Assembly: GCA_947568835.1 (NCBI GenBank)
Contig: OX387602.1
Coordinates: 17,473,021-17,537,020 of the forward strand
DNA: 64,000 bases
Reading direction: 5' to 3'
From: Protonemura montana
Lineage: Eukaryota; Arthropoda; Insecta; Plecoptera; Nemouridae
Part shown: positions 44,379 through 57,620 of the stretch, piece by piece
Position numbering within the stretch: position 1 is the first letter of the stretch
How the letters are laid out: every line of letters begins with the position of its first letter
Program-made: the position numbers and the translations under genes
Notes under the pieces: generated by a model
Database searches by the model: none
What the model was told of the DNA's origin: nothing
The model's input: only the letters and a program-made list of their open reading frames with translations

Positions 44379-47344
44379 ATAATAACAACTGCACATTACG
44401 TTGTTGTCAAAGCACTTAACAAATCGCAAGATTCCTAAAAGCAATTCGCAATTCGCAATTCTGCAATAACCATGGTTCCCAGGCTTCTACGAGTAGCGGC
44501 GTCAGTTCCCGAGGACCGAGCCAGCCGATCGCGTAGCAATAAATTGATCATCACGCTCTGAAAAGATTCTCTGTTGCCGCAGCCAAGATTAGCTCGGCAG
44601 AGTATCCTAATGACACCCCCTACCCCAACTGATTCTACCTCCAGATACTCATTGTTACGTAAACGAGCGCGAGTTCGGAATCAGTTCCGCACGCTCGCAA
44701 GAGAAAAATTACCAGAACCGAAAAAGAACGAGCCGAGATAAGAAAATAAAGGTGATGCATTGAGGAGGATAGAGCAAGAGAGACGGAGGAAAGGGAGAAA
44801 AGTTTTCATAAAAATTTGAAAAAGAATCCTCATTGAGCGGAAGGGGAAGTATCGACACGAAACCAGCTGGGGGATGCCGGGCCTCATTATCATATCCTCG
44901 GTGCATCCGATATGCGAGCCGCATTACATTCATCGAGAGATAAGAGGGGGGGAGGGGGGGCCTCCGGGACAATGGCGCCGGGCCCGCGAATCTCTGCAAG
45001 TTGCTGGCTCCGGCGGAGAAGTAAATAATTCCTAGGGAAAACTCAACCCTCCCGCGAAAGAAAATCTACGCTTTTCTCTGATTACAGCCGAACAGTGATG
45101 CATTAGCAGCTTTAGCGCAGGACTTTTAGTGTGGCTTGATATTCTACGCTTGATGCAGCGTTATATTGCACAAATCATGGTGCATCAATCATCAACCTTA
45201 GCAAAGATTGGCGAGTTGGGCACAGATCTATCAACATGATCTTAGAGGAGTCATGAGAGACATGAAGTTACTACCGAGTACCAACTATGAACCTCAACTG
45301 AATCGGAAAAGAAAACTTACTTGATTTCTGCAATATCACAAAGCGTCAAACAACGATGCTGTAGCCGTTGAAAATGCAGCTACCTTGTAATGCGCGAGTA
45401 CAGAACTTGAGCGGTCTTAGACCTTGCAGAAAGCCAGTATCCGTCGAGCAGCTCGTGTAAGCTCCTACTATATTACTGGGTGTGATAGCGGCTGTGCACA
45501 GAAGACGCCCAAGATTGGAGCGTCCTTATCAGACGCGGCCAGGCAGGCAGGCAGCGCCTAGATCGGTAAGGAGCGTCGAGAGAGCGAGACGTGAAGAGCG
45601 CCGATAAACAAGAAAGACGGAGACGGGGTGGAAGAGGCTGCACAACGCACTGGCACCTCATATACAGCGAGAGCGATAACAAACTAAATACACAACGCGA
45701 AGGAATTAGAATGTCAATATTGAACAAACCATCAAGAATTAAAGGATATCTGCAAATTCCGCCATCAAGATATTATCCGATAGTTGGATAGTTGGCTAAG
45801 TCAAGTTATGGGTAACTATAAGAGGTTAAGGCCAAATTTGGCGAGTGATTAAAGATAATGTTTGTTGGTTTTTGAAATCTAGCTGCTTGAACAAGAAGAT
45901 AGTGTCGTATGGCGGCGTAAGACATGGATATTTATAGGGTGATCAAAAGTTATCTATGAACTGTGAATCAAGATTATTTCCAAGAAAGATACGAAATCAT
46001 AAAGCAGGTGATGTTCACCAGTCAGTATTAGCGGGTAAATGGGAAGATCAATTTCTATTGGTGTACATGCATGGTAATACCTATTTACAGTTTCGCCAAA
46101 CATTGGCTTTGCATAACAATGAGCAATGAAATAACTAGCAAGAAATAATTACCTTTGAACATGTCAATATTGTGCCTAGCCGCGAACACGTTCTAATTCA
46201 ATTTGTTTTTCAAGAGTTCATAATTAAATAATAACTTTTGATAATCACCTGACCAAACTATTAACTTATTAAATTTAAAAAATCAATAAATACAAACACG
46301 TTCGCATGAGAAACAAGATGTAACTCTTCGATAACACGTCGAATTGATTACGCGTTTCCAATTAACACTAAATCATCATCTTGCTGCTAAACAAATCGAT
46401 CGAAGCATGCACAGAAAGTTCGCCCACCTAACTACCAGTTGGACAAACAAGCAAGCAATATTCGTCGAGATTCGAAAATTTGCACCACGCACGAGGAAGG
46501 TGGGTCTCTCAAATAAGTAACCGGGACCGAGGAAAATGCAGAGAAACACGAGGATGAGGCGTTGCAACGGCTTAGCAATGGTTTTATTATCTAGACCCAG
46601 AAATAGGTATAGATACAGATGATGTGGATGTTCTTTCATTACAATATATCCTATAACATTAAGAAAAAAATAATAAACCACTGTTATGTTCCATTTTTTT
46701 TACTCTTTAATATTACAGTCTGTAATAATCCGAAAAGCGCAGCGCTCATGAAACCTGAACCATCTTAATCTCGAATTGACTGTAGAGTGTAGAGTTTACC
46801 ATGGTATGGTCCACCAGTCAAGATCCAGCATCTTTATCTCCTAGATCCATCATTAACGTATAATTCTCACGCGAGGCGAGCAACTAAACTAATCAAACGG
46901 CCGCCGTTGAAATCTTTTAGCGATGTGAAAAAATACATCAAGACGCCCGGAGAGCATGTTTCCCTGAACCGAAGATGTTGTCTGATTGAAAATGGAATCG
47001 GCATCGGATCTCAGACTGGAGTCCAGACACGAACGGGGTACCAAGGGTGAGATCGCCGAAGCCATTAGCAAAGAGTACCAATCCTCATCGAGGTACAAAT
47101 GCAGGCGTTGAATCGCAGTCTATTACTGAAACGATTTTCATGGCGTATCAATAAAGATCACTTTATAGTACCTATACTTTACTTGTCACCATCAATATTT
47201 TTGTATTCAAGCGAGGGCTGATGTGGTTTATACCTACCTATATACCGTACCAAATTCGGCGGATAAAGTCTACTCGCCCCAGGATCGACGGAGGCCTTTC
47301 ATCCAAATTGGTGACACTATAACATCGACGCCCGGCGTCGCTCT

Positions 47345-47360
47345 CCCCCCCCCCCCCCCC
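47345..47360. repeat. Poly(C) run, 16 bases
   Basis: Uninterrupted C run within a GC-rich patch. Confidence 0.85.
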
Positions 47361-47896
47361 TACCACTAGCGCCAACAAGCCGGCGGCGTCGAGTGTTCGA
47401 CGAGTGATAAGCAGGCGGCGTCGCGACGCTTTGAAAACACATAACTCAGCCAATGAATCCAGACGCGCGCGGCGGGCTGATTCGCGTCAATGCGCGTCGA
47501 ATGTTACAACGAATGGTTTTGCTAATTGTGAAATGACGAAAAAGTGATTATTCATTGTTCACAAGTGCTTTTTATACTTTATTTGCTTCATGTGTAATAA
47601 AACTGCACTAGCATCAATTCGATGTGTGTGCTTTTACCTTATGTTCTGTCAACATTGTTTTAAAATGTTTAATGGTGATAAATAAATAGAAATAAAATAA
47701 ATGTTTTACTTGTTTTCAACACAATTCCGAGGTTACATTTATAACGTGAGTTATTTAGCAAATTCTGTTGGTATGCACTTGCATGCATGCTGAGTGCACT
47801 TTTGACGCAGATTACGACGATTATCAGCGAAAAAAGCAATTGCAGTTTTTCTCTCAGAGGAGTAGTATCATTGATTTTTAGGTGTAGACAGAGGGC

Positions 47897-48241
47897 CAGC
47901 GTTAATGTTAAACTTTCCGTTGAGCAAACGAGTCAGCAACACGTAGTGCCGGTAGGTGCCACCCGACAGCGCTTGCGGTCGATCTTAAAAAAAAAACTCT
48001 GAAATTGAATAATTACGACTCTAAATATCGAAATATGTACACCAATCGTTGACTATAACATCAATAATGATTAATTGAGCGTAAACCAGTCGCAAATGCG
48101 AGTAGTTTGCAAGAAATAACGAAATGACATTACTTAACACTCAAAACGAAGGTGACTCCACCTATAAGCTTCCTCAATTTTTGTCCTTAAGGAAGTATAT
48201 CTGGCAGCTATTTCTCGCAAAAACAATTTAACATTAGCGCT
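47897..48241. mobile_element. Diverged relative of the foldback MITE
   Basis: The ends AGCGTTAATGTTAAA and TTTAACATTAGCGCT are inverted, and the interior shares blocks with the MITE at 8684 (CCAATCGTTGA, TGACTCCAC for TGGCTCCAC, TTTTTGTC-TTAAGGAAG for TTTTTGTCGGTAAGG). Identity is much lower than between the two good copies, and no target duplication was defined. Confidence 0.55.
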
Positions 48242-50154
48242 ATGGTAGTACGCTAGTATAGTGCGAATTAATACCTGCTAGAAACGGCCGTACAACAAGC
48301 AATCACCTAACATCGGTCCTATAATTTAATTAAAAAATTTTAAATAAAAATCGAGCAGAATGAAGGCAAGCGAAATCCTGGTGGCCTTTAGAGTGTTAAC
48401 CGCCATTGGCGATCGAAATATGAGCCTCGCTGAGAGCACGAGTACACGATATCCTACACTTACACCCATTGTGGGAGATGCAGGTACGGCGTCAGAGGGC
48501 ATGAGTCTACAATCCGAGTCAAGTTACTCGATGGTGGATAGTAATCGACACCATCCGATGTACCGCACGGGGGAGAGGGTGGTGAAGGGGAAGGAGTGTC
48601 AGACAGCCTTGTTTTACGAGCAACACCGAGTTCAATGCGACAAAAATTCACAAATGACAGCGACGAATTGAAACGATTCGAAGAATTAGGAAATTCTTTC
48701 GCCCATTTCCACGACAATCTTATCGAACTATTTCACACAATTTGAAAAACTTTCGCAAAATGTCATTTTCAAATAGACGTGACTCGCGCTGATTCAATAT
48801 GAAGACGAAACCGTCGCTCCGAGATTTTCCGGGACACGTGATTTTTTTTCGGAATATGATTGACTGTTTGCAATCAATCCAATCATGTCAAACTGAAAAG
48901 ATTGTCCAAATCTACTAGCATATTCCGACGAGGGTGACAGGAGAGTCGAGGTGATTGACATATCTCTGGAGACAGCCGCTATATGCTGCAGAGACGGGCG
49001 CGTTATCAGAGAGCGGGGGTGGTGGTAGGAGGTGGGACGGGGGGCTGCACCCGGGGGTGGTTTGATATCAGTAGAAAGCAGCCGGCTCATAAACCACCCG
49101 TGTGGAAAAATGATACGCAGTCATATATACACACCAACACTGGCGGAGTGACACCTTTCACATAAGCCAGAAGGAGAGGCTGCGATATCTTACGTTTTGA
49201 CGCGAGTGAGATGGGAAAGCTATTTTCATTTCCAAACTCGAAATACGTTATTATCCTGTCGATCTTTTATCACAGATACCAGCCAACGTAAACCATCCCC
49301 TTGGCAATTTGAGGTTCCAATTTTAGAAATGAGATTTAAGTATTTGGCGGAGGAGAACTAAATGGTAAACAGGCACATCATATCAAATCATTGCCAAACT
49401 TCATATTCGTCAATTTCATGAAAATTGAGTTTTCCAGTATTTTATGAATTTTCGACGGAATCCAAGATTATTTTTCCATCCAAATCGTTTCGCGCCCTGA
49501 ATGTGCATAAATCAGAACGTTTTTTTTCCGCTGGTTCGTGAAAAACTCTGATAAAAAAATAAGCTGATCCTCCGGATTGGCCAGGATTGCTATCAACTGA
49601 AGAGCTTATTGGTTCGACGATATCTACCCACTTCGATCTAGAGCCAATCGAAGGCAGGCATTAACAATTCATAAAATCTCGAGTCGGGAATTGAATTTGA
49701 AAGATGCCTCTCCGTGACAAAGCACGTGGCCCAATCCGAGACTCGCGTCGTCGTATTAGCAGACAAACCTCACTTATCGTGGTATCGACGAGGCATTGTG
49801 CTTTTCATTAAAACAATACAATTCACTCGACATTTCTGCGAAAGTGCAGTCATCCACTCGAAAAGAACTCATGTCGCTGCTACCACTGCCAGGCACTCGA
49901 AGCCAATTGATAAGGGAAAGGCGCACAGAACCGAAACCCACTGATAGCGAGCACCACTTTGGCTTAATTCAACTGTTCATTGCACCCCCGGCTGCCTCTC
50001 TTATCTAAATATTATTATATTATTGTATTTGTCTCTACATTTTCCCATTGTAAATGTGTTGTTTTTTTTTGTGCTTTCGTTATCTGGTTTCTCTCGATTC
50101 GTTAGCTAATTATTCTATCTTCTTCCTCTGCGTGAGAACGCGGTCTGAGAGGGT

Positions 50155-50445
50155 TTGGAGGCGCCGGTTTGCGTGGAGGTGCCCGGTTTTAGAGAGGTGC
50201 TTGCTCTGTATGTTTGTTACTCATTTGTTACACATAAGCCACTCAATCGTGACATTACCAGCAGGTTTACACAGCAACAGAAGGCTTTGCACTGCGAAGA
50301 GTGTAAGAAGAGTGGGCACGTTAAAACGGTATCTCCGCCAGTTATCTCATTTAGCAATCCATCTGAAACTTTTACGAAAAAAAAAACGCTAAAAGTAGAA
50401 GACTGGAAACTGAATCATAAATATAGCTCTGATATCATTAAGTGA
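50155..50445 (+). CDS. Unidentified ORF with zinc-knuckle-like motif
   Basis: A 96-codon frame contains KALHCEECKKSGHVK, that is C-x2-C-x4-H without the final Cys of a CCHC knuckle. It reads as protein-like in the middle (ALYVCYSFVTHKPLNRDITS) but has no recognised family or splice signals. It may be a decayed transposon fragment or chance. Confidence 0.15.
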   Translation: MEAPVCVEVPGFREVLALYVCYSFVTHKPLNRDITSRFTQQQKALHCEECKKSGHVKTVSPPVISFSNPSETFTKKKTLKVEDWKLNHKYSSDIIK

Positions 50446-50931
50446 CTGTCTTACATTCCACACCATTTGTCTCAGAACATTCTCATTCTTTTATCAGTAG
50501 CGCATCCCCTACCGCCCCCGCGCCCCCGCCCACCTCACCTCCAGCCACCGTTTGCCGCCCCCAGGTTATCAAACCCACCCCCGAGGGGTGACAGATAGGG
50601 ACACACTTTTTAAAATATTCAACCTCTTTCCATTTCTCAGAATATATACTTTATCTCGGCATGCATCATTCTTACTTTTAAAGTCGGAGCTTTTCCATTC
50701 GTGTCGCAGTAGCGATCTTAATAAGTCAGACATAGGCTACATTTACATTCGGCCAAACTTCAAATTCGTGCAAAGCTAGTAAATAATGAGTCTGAGAGGG
50801 ATTAATTTAAATAACTAGAGTAAATGTAACCCGAAAGGTGTGACGCCAGGGTACTAATTAAGTTATCAATAGCGCCAATTTTTACCTTTTTCCCAGCATG
50901 CTCCGATGGCGATAACGATTAATTGCTGGGA

Positions 50932-50945
50932 GGGGGGGGGGGGGG
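50932..50945. repeat. Poly(G) run, 14 bases
   Basis: Uninterrupted G run; a poly(C) run of 12 lies 113 bp downstream (51059-51070). Confidence 0.8.
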
Positions 50946-51509
50946 TGGCAGGGTAAGAGGGAGGGCGCCTCCCGTCGGCGGTGGTGAAATTGCATTATCG
51001 ACGAATGGTGCACGGCAGCGAACATGAGGGTCCTAGTTTAGATCGGGGACATAGATACCCCCCCCCCCCCTTCCCACCCAGACCGCAAAATTACTTTTTT
51101 CTTCCCGGCGCCCGGTTCTTCATGCTCGCAGGCGACGCCATGCAGCCACTATCTCTTAATTTCACGAAAAAAACTTTTTCTGATGCTTGCTATCTGATGA
51201 TTCGAACGGCCTCCTCGCGGGGGATAATTAGTAAGATAATGAACTTGGCTGGTGTCATTGTCACAAACATTGGCCTCACCCCTGTGACGCTGTAACAACG
51301 TAAACTTGATACCGTTCCCGAGAAGACTTTGCCGTGGTGTAACGGACATAAAAATCCGTTTTCTTGATTTTTTCGAAAACTTTTAAACTTTGAAGTGAAA
51401 GTAGCTTCGAAGATTATACGCTCGTAGCGCTGGAGGCAGCTGGCGCTCGGAACGCGGTGTTGTTTTCTAGCCCCAACGATGAGCACTCATCGACTACATC
51501 GACACTCAC

Positions 51510-51568
51510 CGGAGGTCGTGCCATCCACACCAAGAGAGCTCCATCGAGTCCTGAAGAGAAGGACTTAC
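51510..51568 (-). promoter_or_regulatory. Candidate recursive splice site with possible 59-bp RS exon
   Basis: On the minus strand (FOG strand) a pyrimidine tract (ACTTTTTTCTTAGCAG) is followed without gap by GTAAGT: the AG|GT junction lies between 51569 and 51568. This is the arrangement of ratchet points in long animal introns, where a 3' splice site regenerates a 5' splice site. A second donor, CCG|GTGAGT, ends a 59-bp segment at 51510, as in recursive-splicing exons of vertebrates. An alternative acceptor CTTCTCTTCAG (51551-51553) would define a 41-bp exon instead. Confidence 0.4.
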
Positions 51569-52201
51569 CTGCTAAGAAAAAAGTAACAGATTAGTATACG
51601 AAATAGTTCAATTCACAATTATTCAGACATGTATAAAACACAAGTTTTTAGGCACACTCCATGGTGGCAATTAAAAATTCAAATGCAAAACCAGCGCCTG
51701 CCAAACTAAACTATATGTGAATCTCCTCGTATGTGTAAACTCTTTTGTCCTTCAACCTCTTTGATTGATTTAATTATGCCCTTACGGTGCAACATCAAGG
51801 TTAATTGTCATGCATTAATTAACTTCAATCCTCCCATCATGACGTACCAGCCACCCAACACCTGCCCTATTATGACACCTGCTCGACGCCGAACGCCTGT
51901 AAGCACAGTCAGCAAATTCGCGCTATTCAAATGAGACGCACGTTTCGCATAAGGTCGAGAATCGCTTGGCCGCAGCAGCTCTTAGATATCAAGTTCATTA
52001 ATTAAACGGATGCAATGCGGGAGGCGCGCGCAGTTTGCATACCTGAACGCTATTCAACTGCCAGTTATGTTGGGTGGTATTTGGAATCGATTAGCACCGG
52101 TCAATAATTGGTGTCACCCGTTGTAAATCTCTAGCTCCTCGCAACGAGGGAACTATATCGCGCTGTCGCCAGTCGTTGCACCCTCGTGCCCCCTGTCTCC
52201 G

Positions 52202-52217
52202 CCCCCCCCCCCCCCCC
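52202..52217. repeat. Poly(C) run, 16 bases
   Basis: Uninterrupted C run in a C-rich 100-bp patch. Confidence 0.85.
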
Positions 52218-52719
52218 TACGCGCCACCCCCGGGGTGCAACAGGTTGTCCCCCACCTTATACTGGCGCCCCCTCCCCCCTCCCCTCCCCCTTTACAGAGT
52301 TGCCTCTGTTTTCAGGTTTTGATAGCTGGCTTTCAGCTCGCTGTACTGTCCGTTGAATGTCCGTTGGTTAACAATCCACCATTGTGGTTATTGATGTGGT
52401 GAACTCTATTAGCGCTTTTGTTATATCACGTTGTCAATTAGGTGTACTTAATGTGTAGACACATTTGAAAAATTACAGCATTCACGAATTGGTAAAAGCT
52501 AAAATAGCCGATGTAACACAAAAGGGAACTTTACTTTGAATACACTGCCATGCAAAAATAATATCAGTTGACCATCTTCGTTTCTCTGCCTAAATGTGAT
52601 TGGTTTCCCCTTGCGATTTTTTTTTGTTTTGTTTCCGTTATCTGATTGTGTCAAGTTATGTTGGTCTGAGTGTGGTGCTATCGGCCAACACGATACGTTG
52701 GCGCAGCAGTAGTGTTTCA

Positions 52720-52905
52720 GGAGAGATAGCTCGCTGCTAAGCCTAGAGTAAAACTGATAAGATCTAATGAATACACAGAGCTAGTTATGTAGATATGATC
52801 GTCAAATATCCTGCTAGTCCGATGCGCGGGAGATTATTGCTATAGCAACGAAGCTTATCGGGCTCATCTCTCTCCCAGTTCTTATCGGTTCGTTTATCAG
52901 TCCTG
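52720..52905. promoter_or_regulatory. Candidate enhancer: GATA motif cluster
   Basis: AGATAG (52724), TGATAAG (52755) and TTATCA (52894) are strict WGATAR sites; CTTATCG occurs twice more (52854, 52881). Five GATA cores in 180 bp is above chance. It lies on the 5' side of the visible FOG exons. Confidence 0.3.
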
Positions 52906-55712
52906 TACACTCAGTCTCAGAATCGCTGGTGGCGACGTCGAGACTGGCGATTGGACACCACAATACAGCCAGACAGTCGACGGGAGGTGCTATACTATGT
53001 ATATTTCACGAAGGTGGAATATAAATATTGTAATTAATGAAAAGAAGGTACATTTTTGGTTAATTTCCATGAAGTTTTCATGCAACGATCGTGTGGGTAA
53101 CCATTTGCATAACTGCAATTTGTTGCATGTGAGCACATCTAGAACCTTATATCCTCTAATTAATGAACACAATTAATGAAAATACTTCCTGGCCAGGTGA
53201 TTATCTTAGTATCAATTAATTTTTGAATGTCATTACCGAAATATATTAAAGGACATGGACGTATGGGAGTGTGTACACGTATTTGGCACCTCTCCACTTA
53301 AGATGACTTTAACTTTCCAGCAGACAGATCGCGGGAAGGAGTATGTTACAGTTACTGCAGAAGAGTGAAGAGGTCATACTCTGACTAGACGGAGGACAAA
53401 ATCTTGTCGTTTGGTGTACCCGAAAGAACCCACGACTATATTTGAACGCAGTACCGAATTATCGGGTAGACATCTCGCAGAGTCGATATGAAAACGGTTT
53501 GATCAAAACGTGTTTGTCGAAAACAATGTTTGGATGTCTTGGCATTCGTTCGTTCGCGTTAGCCAAGTTAAATAGGGCGAGTTGTAAAGTCGTTTAGTTC
53601 GACATTTGGAAACAAGATTAAACGATTAAAGCGACGAGGATTTCTCTAAAAAGGCAAGAACGAGTTGGATCAGCGAGCGGATTGTTTGTCAAGTGTCGCA
53701 CACAGACCTGAAGGAAATTATGTCAAAACTTTGAAAATGACGACTTCTTGGTATTTAGTTTGAGTGACACTGACGTCTGATTGGTAGATCTAAGATGATG
53801 TCACATAAAATCCACTCCAATCAACTTTACTAAAAAAAATGTTTGGAAGTTTGAAACGTATTTTCTTTTAAAACTAGGAATTCATAACGAATTCATAAGC
53901 ATATAAATAATACGGTGACCAGGAAGGTAGATTCAAAAAGATTGCGTCCGTATGGTCTAGCTAATACAATAAAATAAACGACGGCATGAGTTTTAAGCAG
54001 ACATGCCTGCCGCTTCTGAAGTTCTAATAGATGGTAAGGAAGGAGTGGGAAGACGACTTGGAGGATATGAAGAGATAATGCAGTACAAAGCAAACGCGAG
54101 GTAATGAAGTGTGAAAAGTGTGGACTGCATACCAGATGAGGTAAGAGACGTGCGCGCACGCGTGCAACAGAGACAAAGCGAGATGGAAATGACAGCGAGA
54201 GCAAGAGAGGAAAAGCGAAAATCTTCCAGTCATCTTCTGATGGTTCCTACCAAAATTTGCATATCCTATCAGACTTGGATCAGTTTTGAGTGAAGACCTA
54301 TTCTGAAGAGGAGATGAAAACGAGGAATTTCGTTGCGAATGACATCTCCAGCAATAAAAATCAGCGAATAATGACGTAAAGGATGGGTTGAAAAACAAAG
54401 TTTTACGTCCAAAATGCGAAGGAAACACTAGAAGTCGCAGAAGATGACGATCGTCACCGTCGCTATTACATTTCATCCATTCACTGAGCCAATGAGATGA
54501 AAGAAAAGCAAATTTATTTTAGAGACTACGCTTAAATATACTGACAATCTTCTAAATCTTCTAACATGTCTACTGATATGTATTTTGTGTCCAGTACAAA
54601 GTTCGTGCATCGCTTTCACACCTCAGGTGTTTCTAATTGTTTCTGTTGTTTGTTTCACTTCTTTGTAAGTCGTGTATGGATAGCCCATGTCGTGATGTCG
54701 CAAGACACCTAGGTACAATACTTCATTTGAATACACCACATAAGACTAGGTCTACACACATGACCAGGGCCTAGGGTCATATACAGCAACGCAATATAGA
54801 AGAAATGACTTATCTTGTTTATCTTTCCTACAAGTTCGACACTGGTTATCTGAAACTTGTCTGGACTTTCGCGCTTGAAATTATCTGAGAAATCAGCTGA
54901 CTTGTGACCTGGCCAGAACACAAGGTGACCTCTCACTCTCTTATTTGTATGCAATGGTAGTTTTAACAGTGGTCATGTTGGTCATATCACTCTCACCTTA
55001 TCTTGAAAACTTCTTATTGAGCGAGCAGAGGACAAAAAAATAGATAAATTTATCAAAACCGGATTGTGGATCATAAAAATATCAGTAATAAAGAGTTCAT
55101 AGACCAGCGATATTATAAGCATAGTTGATCTCATCTTCATATCAATGAGTAGAAAGAAAACCCCGCACCGATATATTTTCCACTAATTTTCTCAGGTCGA
55201 TAATATCAGTCTATCATATGCGAACATTGAGTACACAACACACTATACACAACGAGGATTCGAAACAATGATCCATTCCAGTTTGTGCAAAAGTTAGTTT
55301 GGCAACAGTACGATACATAGATGAGTTTTGAAATGATATCGGTGTGTTGGTCGATCGCTCCCTCGCTGGCTGGCATGGCTCTTCGCGGCTCCAGAATTGA
55401 TTTCTTATTATAGGAGCGGCTGCAGCCAGAGTGCCTTATCGCGCTCTCCCACATTGAATATATTTCATATGTTCACATTGAAGCGTCAGAGGGACGCCCA
55501 GTTGTGGGTGGGGTGGGCGGCCGGGGGTTTGGGGGCAGGGGAGACGACTGCATCGGCAGCCAGGCATGGGCTGAAACTGGAAGGCTTATCACAGGATGAA
55601 AAATCTGGTCCGGGGAATCAACTGTAAGGTGGGCGTCCCTGTTATCGCCTGGGACACACGACCTGTCATTGCGCGGGCAAGCCAATCTCCGCGAGAACGG
55701 TCAAGATGATAC

Positions 55713-55740
55713 GTGTGTGTGAGTGTGTGTGTGTATGTGA
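55713..55740. repeat. (GT)n microsatellite
   Basis: Interrupted GTGTGTGAGTGTGTGTGTGT tract. Confidence 0.8.
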
Positions 55741-57129
55741 GTTTCATTTCATCCCCTGCACACCACTCGTGTTGATAACACGATTATAACGCGCCGAATG
55801 GAACGTAATTGCATCGCTAAATCCGTCCGTAACTCGTAAGCGGGGCACAATTATTTCGCGACCGCAAAGATCCCGATCTGCCGACTTTGGTGTTTGCGCA
55901 GTTCATTCGCAACACCAATTTCATGTTTTACTTCAATTATAACCTGGTACCACGAAAAACACGAGCTTATCCGGCGAGATCTTACAAGGAATATAAGTTG
56001 TTTCATGCAGGTCGGCGCTAATCGGACAAAAAACAAAATACAGTATAACTAATTTGATAATTATTTTTAATCGAGATCGAAATCTTGATGAAACTATGGC
56101 CCGGATAAAAGAAAAATTGGTTTAGGACGGTTTCCAGCCCTTTGTTTCGGAATGGCAAGAGAAATTCGAACATTTCTCAACAGATATTATATTTCTTATA
56201 AACGAATTTAATTGGGTAATTGCGCTACGACAAAAATTACAGGTTGTAATAGAAGAAAAAAAAAAGTTAAATCATGAACACAAAAACGTGCAGCAAATGA
56301 TATAATTACTTAATTTGGATCAAAATTGTAATTATACTATTTTTAATTAGAAACGTGCGTAAAATAAACTGGATAGTTTCCTGATCAATATCGCCCAAAA
56401 ATGGTTTCTTTGATATGTCGATAAGTTCCGACTTCATAAGTGGAGGCGCCGAGTTCATCACAAAAAAAGCTAGCCGGACATCGCTATTCGACCTAGTGTT
56501 CTATTACAAATAAGCCGAGTTGCCAACACGCTTATCGTATTTGGCACCTAATAAAGATGTTACTTATGTAAAATAACAGATAGGGTATCATCCCTTCCTC
56601 CAAGATGATAAATTCTTACGACAACGACTCCTCCCGATGAATGTACGCAAAGTGCAAACACCAAGGCGGGTGAACGCCTCGCTAACTTCCATCCGATCCA
56701 CCGGTGATCCAATGACGACGCCGACGACGCCGACGACGACAATTTCTTATGGTCTACTACACTTCGATATCTCCGTGGAAAAATTGAATCGGTATTATCG
56801 ACAAAAACCACCATGTCGTACACTCGCGATAAGCAATGCGACGGTTGGTAACCCTGTTGGCGAGATAGCGGGCGCTGGCGGGCACCACAGGGGCGCTGCC
56901 TCGACTCGGGCAGGGGGGGTGGCGTCGCAAAAAGCCGGACCTGGATGTTAGATGAAGCGTTATGGCTGTATCTCGCGCCCCCATACCCCATAGCACAGGA
57001 GTAATGGCGCGAAAGTGTACGATATCAGCGGGAGCCGTCAGAACAAGCCGTGCGCATTTCTGATACAATGAATTCCGTGATAAGATTGCCTAGAGAAAAA
57101 AAAATGAAATGTTCGTGCCGCCGTGTCAA

Positions 57130-57620
57130 TGCGCATTATCATAAAGTGGTTTAGTTATTCAGTTGTCCCGATAACTGGAATGAAATAATACGAGAATGTA
57201 TGAATGTGCGAGTGCTACGCTGCGATAGCGGAGCGGGAGTACAGTGACTTGAACTGATAACGAATTTGAAAATGGAATATTCGTGCTGTATAGCATGTTT
57301 GGTTTGTCGTTAGCTAGCTAGCCCCGGCTGGCTGGGTGACTGGCTGGGTGACTGGCTGGGTGACTGCTGTTTACAAGTTCGATCAGCGGTGCTGCCACGA
57401 CGCCGGACGACGCCGGCCGGCGATTGATGTAACTAACTCCGACGTCGCGCGCCGGTTATCAACTTCCTTATCAACACAATGCCGTGATAACTGACACGAG
57501 GAGTAATTTGCATCGACGAGCTAACAATGAGCATTCTTAGGAAGAACGTGACAAACTCGGCGATCTAAATTCTAAATAGCGTTCCTGAAAAGCGATGATT
57601 GGAGACTGAGATAAGAAATC
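57130..57620. promoter_or_regulatory. Candidate enhancer: GATA motif cluster
   Basis: Strict sites at 57136, 57255, 57456, 57468, 57485 and 57609, plus CGATAA/CGATAG near-matches between 57160 and 57235. Three of the sites fall within 35 bp (57456-57490). Motif affinity for GATA factors is established for the family; use here is inference. Confidence 0.33.
57330..57365. repeat. Tandem repeat, 12 bp x 3
   Basis: Three perfect copies of GGCTGGGTGACT. Confidence 0.9.

Noticed and set aside
54024..54476. 150-codon minus-strand ORF
   Set aside because: Ser/Leu/Phe-rich translation of an AG-rich plus strand; no similarity or splice logic.
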